Shown here in pieces: positions 57,011-64,000 of a stretch of 64,000 nt of DNA. The translations under genes were made by a program, and so were the position numbers. The DNA lies in the NCBI GenBank assembly GCA_902628835.1, contig CACOPD010000001.1, forward strand, positions 124,001-188,000, in the 5' to 3' direction. The first letter of the stretch is position 1; every line of letters begins with the position of its first letter. Source of the stretch: an uncultured Alphaproteobacteria bacterium. GTDB lineage: Bacteria > Pseudomonadota > Alphaproteobacteria > HIMB59 > GCA-002718135. The notes under the pieces are model-generated. The model did not search any database. It was not told the origin of the DNA and was given only the letters and a program-made list of their open reading frames with translations.

Positions 57011-58813
57011 ATGATTGTTAATTTTGACGAGTTTAATAGCATACCGGGTATATTTTATCATCAAGCAAATAATTTAAAAGATCAACCATATTTGTGGAAG
57101 AAAGAGAATGATAAATATGTTTCTTTAAGTTGGTCACAAGTAAAAGAACAAGTCGAAAGTTTAGCAACGTACTTAAAAGATCTGGGTATTTTAGAAGGAG
57201 ATAGAGTATTAATTTTATCTGAAAATAGACCTGAATGGCAAATCACTGATTTAGCAATAATGTCCATAGGAGCAATTTCAGTGCCTGCTTATACAACAAG
57301 CACAACGAATGACTATAAATATATTATTGAGCATTCTGGTGCTAGATGTGCAATCGTATCATCACACGAATTAATGAAAAAAGTTCTACCTGCAATAGAA
57401 AAAATTTCACATTGTCAAAATGTAATAAAAATTAATGATGATAATGAAACTTATACCGAAGTTATAAATATTTTATCATACAATAAAATTATAAATGACA
57501 ATTTAGAAAAAAGTAAAAATTCTAATAAAATAGAAGAGTTGTCAAAAAATTTTAAAAGAAAAGATACAGCATGTATTATTTATACATCAGGTACTGGAGG
57601 TAATCCTAAGGGAGTGATGTTAAGTCATGGAGCCATGCTAAGAAACTGTGCTTCCTGTGATAAATTACTTGAGAGTCTTACTAGTGATTTAACAAAAGAA
57701 ATTAGATATTTATCATGGTTGCCTTTATCTCATTCATATGAGCATACTTTACAATTTTTAGAAATGGGACAAGGCGCACAAATCTATTACGCTGAAAGTA
57801 TAGATAAATTATTAGTAAATATGGCTGAGGCAGCACCCCATTTTATGACTGCTGTTCCAAGGTTTTATGACTCTTTACACACACGTATTTCACAAGGTCT
57901 AAAAAACCAAAGTAAATTGAGTCAACGCTTCTTTGCAATTACATTAAATCTAGGAAAGAAAAAATATTTTGGTGAGCAGATGAGCTTCTCTGAAAGATTT
58001 ATGAATGGATTGATGGATAGGATAGTAAGAAAAAAAGTTAAGAAAAGATTTGGTGGAAGTCTCAGAGCATTGATATCAGGAGGTGCAGCACTAAATTTTG
58101 AAGTTGGATTATACCTAAGCGCCCTTGGCCTTCCACTACTTCAAGGCTACGGACAAACTGAAACAGCTCCTGTTATTTCCGCAAACCCTCCTGAAAAAAT
58201 TAAGTTAGATACTGTTGGAAAAGTTCTTCAAGGCAATGAAGTGAAAATTTCTGAAGATGGAGAAATTTTAGCTCGTGGTGAACTAATTATGAATGGTTAT
58301 TGGAATGATCCTGAGTCAACTAATAAAACTATAATTGATGGATGGGTTCATACAGGTGATATTGGTGAATTTGATGACGAAGGCTATTTAAAGATAACGG
58401 ATAGGAAAAAAGATATTATTGTAAATGCCGGTGGAGATAATATTTCTCCTTCAAGAATAGAAGCAAAATTAGATATTGAACCTGAAATTGCTCAATCAAT
58501 GTTATATGGAGATTTCAAAAATTACCTAGTTGCGATCTTGGTGCCTAATAAAGATTTAGCTTTAGAATGGGCAAAAGAAAATAATGTTGAGGGCGATTTG
58601 AATAAAATAATTCAAAATTCTTCATTTGATAAAAAGATGAAGGAAGTTGTAGATAAAGTCAATAAAAGCCTCTCTAGTATTGAACAAATAAGAAAATTTA
58701 TTCTCATTGATCACGAGTTTACAATTGAAAACAATATGATGACTCCTTCCATGAAAGTAAGAAGGTTTAAAGTAAAAGAGATGTATGGAGAGAATTTAGA
58801 AAAACTATATTAA
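57011..58813 (+). CDS. Long-chain acyl-CoA synthetase (AMP-forming)
   Basis: Activates fatty acids to CoA thioesters. 600 residues. ATP motif YTSGTGGNPKGVMLSHG, then LPLSHSYEHT, the linker GYGQTETAPVISANPP, the hinge VHTGDIGEFDDEGYLKITDRKKDIIV and NAGGDNISPSRIEAKL. The chain with FYDSLHTRISQGLK is like the large FadD15/ACSL type rather than E. coli FadD. Preferred chain length is not readable. Start set by the strong AGGGAGGA. Confidence 0.92.
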   Translation: MIVNFDEFNSIPGIFYHQANNLKDQPYLWKKENDKYVSLSWSQVKEQVESLATYLKDLGILEGDRVLILSENRPEWQITDLAIMSIGAISVPAYTTSTTNDYKYIIEHSGARCAIVSSHELMKKVLPAIEKISHCQNVIKINDDNETYTEVINILSYNKIINDNLEKSKNSNKIEELSKNFKRKDTACIIYTSGTGGNPKGVMLSHGAMLRNCASCDKLLESLTSDLTKEIRYLSWLPLSHSYEHTLQFLEMGQGAQIYYAESIDKLLVNMAEAAPHFMTAVPRFYDSLHTRISQGLKNQSKLSQRFFAITLNLGKKKYFGEQMSFSERFMNGLMDRIVRKKVKKRFGGSLRALISGGAALNFEVGLYLSALGLPLLQGYGQTETAPVISANPPEKIKLDTVGKVLQGNEVKISEDGEILARGELIMNGYWNDPESTNKTIIDGWVHTGDIGEFDDEGYLKITDRKKDIIVNAGGDNISPSRIEAKLDIEPEIAQSMLYGDFKNYLVAILVPNKDLALEWAKENNVEGDLNKIIQNSSFDKKMKEVVDKVNKSLSSIEQIRKFILIDHEFTIENNMMTPSMKVRRFKVKEMYGENLEKLY

Positions 58814-58820
58814 GTTTTTC
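58799..58820. terminator. Possible bidirectional terminator
   Basis: GAAAAACT, loop ATATTA, AGTTTTTC: a perfect eight-pair stem spanning the converging ends of the acyl-CoA synthetase gene and the DUF1244 gene. The T-rich second arm could serve the forward strand, and the mirror layout the reverse one. A separate long T-run is missing. Confidence 0.4.
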
Positions 58821-59100
58821 CTTTATCAAACTTTTCTTTTTGTTCAGGAGTTATTTCTTTTTGAAATTTTGTTTTCCACTCTGCGTATGGCATACCATAG
58901 ATCATTTCTCGTGCCTCATCGTATGAAATAGAAATATTTTTCTTCTCTGCAGCACTAACATACCATTTTGAAAGACAGTTTCTGCAAAAACCTGACAAAT
59001 TCATTAAATCAATATTTTGAACATCTGTTCTATTTTTTAGATGATGAATCAATCTTTCTGCAACATCAGCAAGTAAATCTCTATCAAAGTTTTTGGTCAT
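58810..59100 (-). CDS. DUF1244 family protein
   Basis: 96 residues. AERLIHHLKNRTDVQNIDLMN, FCRNCLSKWY and SYDEAREMIYGMPYAEWK define DUF1244, small helical proteins with a conserved CxxC found mainly in Proteobacteria. Function unknown; the cysteines may bind metal. It converges on the acyl-CoA synthetase gene and is divergent from pyk across 53 bases. Confidence 0.88.
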   Translation of the reverse strand: MTKNFDRDLLADVAERLIHHLKNRTDVQNIDLMNLSGFCRNCLSKWYVSAAEKKNISISYDEAREMIYGMPYAEWKTKFQKEITPEQKEKFDKGKT

Positions 59101-59142
59101 ATTACGTAAATAAATTATATAAATCTTTTTTTGTGATATATA

Positions 59143-59148
59143 TATAAT
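59143..59148 (+). promoter_or_regulatory. TATAAT five bases before the pyk start
   Basis: A perfect TATAAT ends five bases before the pyk ATG. If used as a -10 box, transcription would start at or next to that ATG, giving a leaderless mRNA. No good -35 lies 17 bases upstream, and alternating TA around it makes chance likely. Confidence 0.3.
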
Positions 59149-59153
59149 AATTA

Positions 59154-60590
59154 ATGAAACGTAACAGAAAAGCTAAAATTTTAGCTACCTTAGGACCTGC
59201 ATCATCAAATAAAAAAATAATAGAAGATTTATTTGTGGCTGGATGTGATGTTTTTAGATTAAATTTTTCACATGGTGATTTAGAAACTCATAGAAAAAAT
59301 TATGAAACTATTAGATCTCTTGAAGAAAAACATAATCATGCATCATGCATATTAGCTGACTTACAAGGGCCCAAGTTAAGAGTAGGTACATTTAAGAATA
59401 AAAAAGAAAATTTAGTCAAAGGTCAAAGTTTTGTACTAGATCTTTCAAGTGAACCCGGAGATAATAATAGGGTTAACTTTCCTCATGAAGAAATTTATGA
59501 TTATTTAACACCTAATTCTATTTTATTAGTAAATGATGGAAGAATAAGGTTACAAGTTGTTGAACGAAAAAAAGATAGTTTAATTACAGAAGTTTTAAAT
59601 GACGCTGAAATCTCAAATAACAAAGGTGTAAATATTCCAGATGTTATTCTTCCAATAGACGCTCTTACCAAAAAAGACAAATCTGATCTAATGAAGGCAT
59701 TAGATATGGGAGTTGATTGGGTTGCACTTTCTTTCGTGCAACAAGCAGAAGATATTCACAAACTAAAAAAAATAATTAACAATAAAGCACTCGTGATGGC
59801 TAAAATCGAAAAACCTTCAGCAGTAAAAAATATTGATGATATTATAAATGCTGCAGATGGTATTATGATAGCTAGAGGTGATTTGGGTGTTGAAATGCCA
59901 ACAGAACAAGTTCCTATAGTTCAAAAAAATATTATAAAAAGATGTAGGCACTTTGGTAAACCAGTTATTGTTGCTACACAAATGCTTGAAAGTATGATTG
60001 AAAACCTTGTTCCAACGAGAGCTGAAGCATCTGATGTTGCTAATGCTATTTACGATGGAACAGATGCTGTAATGTTATCTGGAGAGTCTGCTGTTGGAGC
60101 ACATCCAATAGAAGTAGTAAAAACTATGAATAAAATAATAGAATATGTTGAGAATGATAAAAATAATTATGATTTACAAATTACTCAAGAAAATATTGAT
60201 GATGTAGATAATACAGATGCAATAACTTTAGCAGCTTACTCAATTGCAAAAAAATCTGATGCAAAAGCAATAATTACATTTTCTGTAAGTGGAAGAACAA
60301 CGACTAGAATGGCAAGAGAAAGAGCACCAGTTCAAATTGTTGGTTTATCTCCAAATATTAACACTACAAGAAAAATGCAATTATATTGGGGAGTAAACTC
60401 CTGCCATACACAAGAAGATGCTCAAAATGCACAAGATATGGTTAATATCGCATGTTCAATTGCTAAAAATAAAAAATTAGTAAAACCAGGAGATAATGTG
60501 GTTATTTCGGCTGGTGTTCCATTTGGAAGTGCTGGCACTACTAATCTACTTCGATTAGCTGAAATAATTGCTGATAAAGATCTTAAGTAA
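59154..60590 (+). CDS. pyk: Pyruvate kinase
   Basis: Final ATP-forming step of glycolysis. 478 residues. AKILATLGPASS, FRLNFSHGD, ILADLQGPKLRVG, the active-site VMAKIEKPSAVKNID, MIARGDLGVEMP, VATQMLESMI and SGESAVGAHPIE are all present. The C-terminal allosteric domain (about 340-478) is intact. With pfk at 48212 this suggests working lower glycolysis. Convergent with the aminotransferase gene, eight-base overlap. Confidence 0.96.
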   Translation: MKRNRKAKILATLGPASSNKKIIEDLFVAGCDVFRLNFSHGDLETHRKNYETIRSLEEKHNHASCILADLQGPKLRVGTFKNKKENLVKGQSFVLDLSSEPGDNNRVNFPHEEIYDYLTPNSILLVNDGRIRLQVVERKKDSLITEVLNDAEISNNKGVNIPDVILPIDALTKKDKSDLMKALDMGVDWVALSFVQQAEDIHKLKKIINNKALVMAKIEKPSAVKNIDDIINAADGIMIARGDLGVEMPTEQVPIVQKNIIKRCRHFGKPVIVATQMLESMIENLVPTRAEASDVANAIYDGTDAVMLSGESAVGAHPIEVVKTMNKIIEYVENDKNNYDLQITQENIDDVDNTDAITLAAYSIAKKSDAKAIITFSVSGRTTTRMARERAPVQIVGLSPNINTTRKMQLYWGVNSCHTQEDAQNAQDMVNIACSIAKNKKLVKPGDNVVISAGVPFGSAGTTNLLRLAEIIADKDLK

Positions 60591-61785
60591 GCTTATTACA
60601 AGCTTCTTTTATTCTGTTGCAGGCATCTTCTAGAATTGCATCACTAGTTGCATAAGATAATCTAAAATAAGGCGATAACCCAAATGCTGCACCATGAACT
60701 CCTGCTACACCTTGATCTTCTAAAAGATATGTCATGAAATCTTCATCATTGGAGATATGTTTTCCATTTGGTATCTTTTTTCCAATTATGCCCTCACAAT
60801 TTGGATAAACGTAGAAAGCTCCTTCTGGTTTTTGACATGTAATTCCATCAATATCATTTAATTTGTTCAATACTAGATCTCTGCGTTTCAAAAATTTTTT
60901 ATTATGCTCGTATATAAAATCCTGCGGACCACTAATAGCTTCAACTGCAGCAGCCATTGTGATTGAAGAAGTTGATGTTGTGCTTTGCGATTGTATTTTG
61001 TTCATGGCAGCAATAATCTCTTTTGGAGCTCCACAATATCCTAGTCTCCATCCTGTCATGCAATATGATTTTGAAACACCGTTTAGTGTCAAACATCTGT
61101 TTTTCAGTGAAGGTTCAATAGAAGCAAGAGTGTGAAACCCTACTCCATCGTAAACAATTTTTTCGTATATATCATCACACATTATAAGAACATTAGGATA
61201 CTTTTTTAAGATAAGAGCTAAATCTTCTAGCTCTTTTTTTGAATAAACTGATCCAGTTGGATTACTAGGACTATTTAACATTAACCATTTTGTTTTAGAG
61301 TTTATATTTTTTTCAAGTTGTTCTGGTGTAATTTTAAAATTCTGTGATTGAGGACACTCAACTATCACTGGCTTCCCTTCTGCTAATAAAACAATATCAG
61401 GATAACTAACCCAAAAAGGAGCTGTTATAATGACCTCATCTCCCGGATTAATTGTTGCCATCATAGCATTATAGATAATATGTTTGCCTCCGACACCGCA
61501 TATGATTTCATCTAATTGATAATCAATATTATTATCTTCTCTGAATTTTTTCTGAATTGCTTTTTGTAATTCTGGCGTACCTTTACCTGGTACATATTTT
61601 GTTTTACCCTCTTCCATCGCTTTACTAGCAGCATCTCTTATATTTTTTGGTGTGTTAAAATCTGGCTCACCTGCTGCAAGAACAATTACATCTTTACCCT
61701 CGTCCTTCAAAGCTTTAGCTTTGACATTTATACCTACAGTCATTGAAGGTTTTATTTTACTTAGTCTATCTGCAACAAAATTCAT
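60583..61785 (-). CDS. aspC: Aspartate aminotransferase (class I, PLP)
   Basis: 400 residues, starting MNFVADRLSKIKPSMTVGIN. PLP-binding Lys239 is in LNGVSKSYCMTGWRLGYCGAP. Other motifs are VLAAGEPDFNTPKNI, NSPSNPTGSVYSKKEL and FRLSYATSD. It resembles the Rhizobium/Thermus subgroup Ib enzymes, which often also accept prephenate or alanine-like substrates. The TauE/SafE gene ends one base upstream on the same strand. Confidence 0.93.
   Translation of the reverse strand: MNFVADRLSKIKPSMTVGINVKAKALKDEGKDVIVLAAGEPDFNTPKNIRDAASKAMEEGKTKYVPGKGTPELQKAIQKKFREDNNIDYQLDEIICGVGGKHIIYNAMMATINPGDEVIITAPFWVSYPDIVLLAEGKPVIVECPQSQNFKITPEQLEKNINSKTKWLMLNSPSNPTGSVYSKKELEDLALILKKYPNVLIMCDDIYEKIVYDGVGFHTLASIEPSLKNRCLTLNGVSKSYCMTGWRLGYCGAPKEIIAAMNKIQSQSTTSTSSITMAAAVEAISGPQDFIYEHNKKFLKRRDLVLNKLNDIDGITCQKPEGAFYVYPNCEGIIGKKIPNGKHISNDEDFMTYLLEDQGVAGVHGAAFGLSPYFRLSYATSDAILEDACNRIKEACNKLT
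60589..60610. terminator. Possible terminator between pyk and aspC
   Basis: AAGCTT, loop ATTAC, AAGCTT makes a six-pair stem starting at the last two bases of the pyk stop, followed by CTTTT. It lies in the converging ends of both genes. Short stem and weak T-run. Confidence 0.35.
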
Positions 61786-62595
61786 TTAAATTATAAAATG
61801 TTCAATAATTAGACTAGCACAAGTTAACAACAAAAAAATAGCAAAAATCTTTCTTAATACTAACTTATCTATATTTGATGAAACTTTCGCACCAATTCCA
61901 GCAGTAAATATACTAGTTATCGATATAAAAAAAACTATTATAATATTTACGTAACCAAGCGAATAAATGGGAAGTTCATTTATATTTGACCCAGTATACA
62001 TAAATGTAAGTGTTCCTGGAAAAGCAATTAAAAAACCAAAAACAGCAGAGGTTCCAACTGCTTCATGAATCTTTTTTGAAAACATTGTTAAAGTTGGAAC
62101 ACTAAAACTACCACCACCTATACCAATTGTTGCAGATAAAAAACCAATAGAAGAGCTTATTGCAAAGTTAATTATATTAGATGATGGTATATTGTTACTT
62201 ACAATTATTGGGCTTTGTTGAAACAGCATATTTAATGAAATCAAAAATGCTAGAATTACAAAAAGAATTACTAAACTCTGCCCTGAAATAGAACTCGCTG
62301 CAAAAGAACCTACAATTGATCCTATTATTATTCCTATTGCCCATTTTTTTACAATTATTAAATTTGTATTTTTAAGTTTAACATGAGATCTTATGGAAGA
62401 AATTGAAGTAAAACAAATTACACCAAGAGAAGATGCTACAGCAACATGCATCACAATTTCAGAGCTGTAACCAAGATTAAGTAAAATAAAGTAAGTTACA
62501 GGTACAATTATTATTCCACCTCCAACTCCTAATAATCCTGCAATAAAACCAGAGACTAGACCTGTTAATAAAAAAATAAATACTATTGAAGTCAA
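61786..62595 (-). CDS. Sulfite exporter TauE/SafE-family permease
   Basis: 269 residues with about eight membrane spans in two repeats, each led by a glycine-rich motif: GLLGVGGGIIIVPVTYF and ATIGIGGGSFSVPTLTMF. These are hallmarks of TauE/SafE (DUF81). Members move sulfite, sulfoacetate or other organic anions outward, or act in uptake; the substrate is unknown. It is divergent from the saccharopine pair (65 bases) and directly precedes the aminotransferase gene. Confidence 0.9.
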   Translation of the reverse strand: MTSIVFIFLLTGLVSGFIAGLLGVGGGIIIVPVTYFILLNLGYSSEIVMHVAVASSLGVICFTSISSIRSHVKLKNTNLIIVKKWAIGIIIGSIVGSFAASSISGQSLVILFVILAFLISLNMLFQQSPIIVSNNIPSSNIINFAISSSIGFLSATIGIGGGSFSVPTLTMFSKKIHEAVGTSAVFGFLIAFPGTLTFMYTGSNINELPIYSLGYVNIIIVFFISITSIFTAGIGAKVSSNIDKLVLRKIFAIFLLLTCASLIIEHFII

Positions 62596-62660
62596 ATAAA
62601 TTTCCGTATTTTAAGTTTCATTAATGTAGTAAACAATTTAATATAAAAGTAAATAAGACT

Positions 62661-63788
62661 ATGAAACATGTACATTGGATAGGAACTGGACTTTCTTCTA
62701 TACCAGGAATTAGAAGATTAGCTAAAAATTTAGATAATTTTACAGTATGGAATAGAACATTAGATAAGGCTATAAAGAGTATTGACCATGTAGATAAAAA
62801 CAATGTGAACGCAAAACAGTTTGATGTTGATTTATTATTTAAAGAAACAAATCCTGGTGATATTGTGATTTCTCAACTACCAGCAAACAAACATTTAGAA
62901 ATAGCTAAACTTTGTTTAAAACATAAATGTCATTTTGCATCTACTAGTTACCTTAATCCAGAAATAAATATGCTAAATCCAGATGTAAAAAAAGAAAATT
63001 TAGTATTTATTAATGAGGTCGGTTTAGATCCAGGTATCGATCATTTTTTTTCCCATTTACTTGTCAGTGATCTTAAAAAAATCTCTACTGAAAAAACAGA
63101 AGTGGTTTATGAATCATATTGTGGCGGTTTTCCAGCAATTCCAAATGATTTCAAATATAAATTTAGTTGGTCTCCAGCTGGAGTAATCAAAGCCTTAAAC
63201 AATGATGCAAAATATATAACAAAAGGAAAAATAAATACTGTAACTCCTTACAAATCTATTAGTTCTTATTCAATATCTGATGAAAATTTTGAAGCTTATC
63301 CAAACAGAGATTCAACACCATATGTAAGTGAATACTTGTTTGATGAGAAGTGGACAGTCAAAGAGTTCGTAAGAGGAACTTTGCGACTTGATGGTTGGAA
63401 AGAGGCATGGCAAGATATTTTTTCAATGCTTGAAAAAAGATCAGATAATATAGAAGCTGAGATCAATGAAAAAAGTGAGGAATTATTAAAAAATAATAAA
63501 TATTTACCTGAGGAAGAAGATCGCGTTGTACTTTCTGTAAAACTTAAAGCTTTTGAAAATGATAATAAAATTTTTGATAGTTCTTATTTTTTAGATGAAA
63601 AAGGAAGTGGTGAAAATACCGCAATGGGTAAACTTGTATCTATTACTTTATCAGCTGCGATTGATCTAATTATGGATAATAAAATTGAGTCTGGTGTTAC
63701 AACTGCACCACATAAAACAGAAGATATAATGTATTTTTTTAAAATTTTAAAAGATTATAAAATTAATATCCAACAAGAGAATGGATAA
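62661..63788 (+). CDS. Saccharopine dehydrogenase-like protein (glutamate-forming type)
   Basis: 375 residues. An N-terminal Rossmann segment begins MKHVHWIGTGLSSIPG, then PGDIVISQLPANKHLEIAKLC and VGLDPGIDHFFSHLL, the conserved catalytic-domain entry of saccharopine dehydrogenases of the Lys9/LKR-SDH kind, and SYCGGFPAIPND. SGENTAMGKLVSITLSAAIDL closes the domain. It would split saccharopine to glutamate and aminoadipate semialdehyde. The next gene overlaps it by eight bases and looks like the lysine-forming partner. Confidence 0.82.
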   Translation: MKHVHWIGTGLSSIPGIRRLAKNLDNFTVWNRTLDKAIKSIDHVDKNNVNAKQFDVDLLFKETNPGDIVISQLPANKHLEIAKLCLKHKCHFASTSYLNPEINMLNPDVKKENLVFINEVGLDPGIDHFFSHLLVSDLKKISTEKTEVVYESYCGGFPAIPNDFKYKFSWSPAGVIKALNNDAKYITKGKINTVTPYKSISSYSISDENFEAYPNRDSTPYVSEYLFDEKWTVKEFVRGTLRLDGWKEAWQDIFSMLEKRSDNIEAEINEKSEELLKNNKYLPEEEDRVVLSVKLKAFENDNKIFDSSYFLDEKGSGENTAMGKLVSITLSAAIDLIMDNKIESGVTTAPHKTEDIMYFFKILKDYKINIQQENG

Positions 63789-64000
63789 TCAATTAACCAA
63801 TATTGGTATTGTTAGGGAGTCTAGAAATGATGAAAATAGAACTCCTCTAGTCCCAGAACATATTAAAAAATATAAAGAAAGTAATCCAAATATTAATTTC
63901 ATTATTCAGCCATCAAATAATAGATGCTTTTCTGATGAAGAATATGAATTATCTGGCGCTAAAATTAATGATAATTTAAATGAATGCTCAATAATATTTG
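63781..64000 (+). CDS. Saccharopine dehydrogenase (lysine-forming)-like, partial
   Basis: Only the first 73 codons are in the window. NIGIVRESRNDENRTPLVPEH is the start of the alanine dehydrogenase/transhydrogenase N-domain, also used by Lys1-type saccharopine dehydrogenase; the RxPLxPE pattern favours the latter. It overlaps the Lys9-like gene by eight bases, so the two probably form a lysine-saccharopine pair. Alanine dehydrogenase is the alternative, but the neighbour argues against it. Confidence 0.65.
   Translation, partial: MDNQLTNIGIVRESRNDENRTPLVPEHIKKYKESNPNINFIIQPSNNRCFSDEEYELSGAKINDNLNECSIIF

Overview
The window is a dense, AT-rich (by eye roughly 30% G+C) piece of a streamlined alphaproteobacterial chromosome. 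About 70 genes were called. Genes abut or overlap by a few bases almost everywhere, and no gene-free stretch exceeds 300 bases (the longest, 12070-12287, is 218). There are no insertion sequences, phage genes, CRISPR arrays or rRNA genes. Alphaproteobacterial markers include COQ9, an ELM1-type protein, DUF1178, DUF1244, DUF2177, DUF4167, CobS/CobT beside BolA and a J-domain protein, class I lysyl-tRNA synthetase, a three-gene transhydrogenase and heme A synthase. Base composition, gene size and compact layout suggest a free-living marine lineage of the SAR11/HIMB59/AEGEAN-169 kind. Phosphofructokinase plus pyruvate kinase hints at a complete EMP glycolysis, which from memory is unusual for typical Pelagibacter, but the sequence alone does not settle the placement.

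Layout. 1-7780: yqeY (partial), carA-carB, greA, an ELM1-like gene, a 2OG-Fe(II) oxygenase-like gene and trxB. 7781-12069: rpmJ, gamma-glutamyltransferase, guaC, a prenyl diphosphate synthase, a DUF2177 membrane protein and tRNA-Val. 12288-14956: acetyltransferase, flavin reductase, M23 peptidase and DUF4167. 15034-21265 (minus): the run lysC-rodZ-like-ispG-hisS-prfA-prmC. 21329-24935: ubiG, DUF1178, an unknown 160-residue gene, a methyltransferase and argJ. 25011-33312: secA; then on the minus strand a tiny membrane peptide, a large exported protein and accA, each linked by a 4-base overlap; then aroK-aroB-CNNM transporter. 33305-36914: bolA, a J-domain gene, cobS and cobT. 36911-43237 (minus): tgt, a queuosine-precursor transporter, rpmB, a HAD phosphatase, pyrD, class I lysS and a MarR regulator. 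43362-48215: flavodoxin, ferredoxin/flavodoxin-NADP reductase, then ctaA-SDR-DUF6134-SDR. 48212-56954: pfk, a DUF465 protein, COQ9, def, rpsU, pntB-pntAB-pntAA, an AarF/UbiB kinase and oligoendopeptidase F. 57011-64000: acyl-CoA synthetase, DUF1244, pyk, an aminotransferase, a TauE/SafE permease and a saccharopine-pathway pair, the second truncated by the window end.

The content is mainly core metabolism: pyrimidine and arginine supply (carAB, pyrD, argJ), shikimate and isoprenoid synthesis, ubiquinone (ubiG, COQ9, UbiB-like), fatty acids (accA, acyl-CoA synthetase), redox (trxB, pntAB, FNR, flavodoxin) and translation. I found no convincing new defence or mobile system. The least expected signals are: paired 12-bp palindromes before the marR gene that overlaps lysS; the unannotated 42-residue membrane peptide at the head of a coupled chain ending in accA; a tRNA-Val with C at position 33; a perfect inverted repeat carrying two possible start codons of the DUF2177 gene; and GC-rich or near-leaderless starts of ribosomal protein genes.
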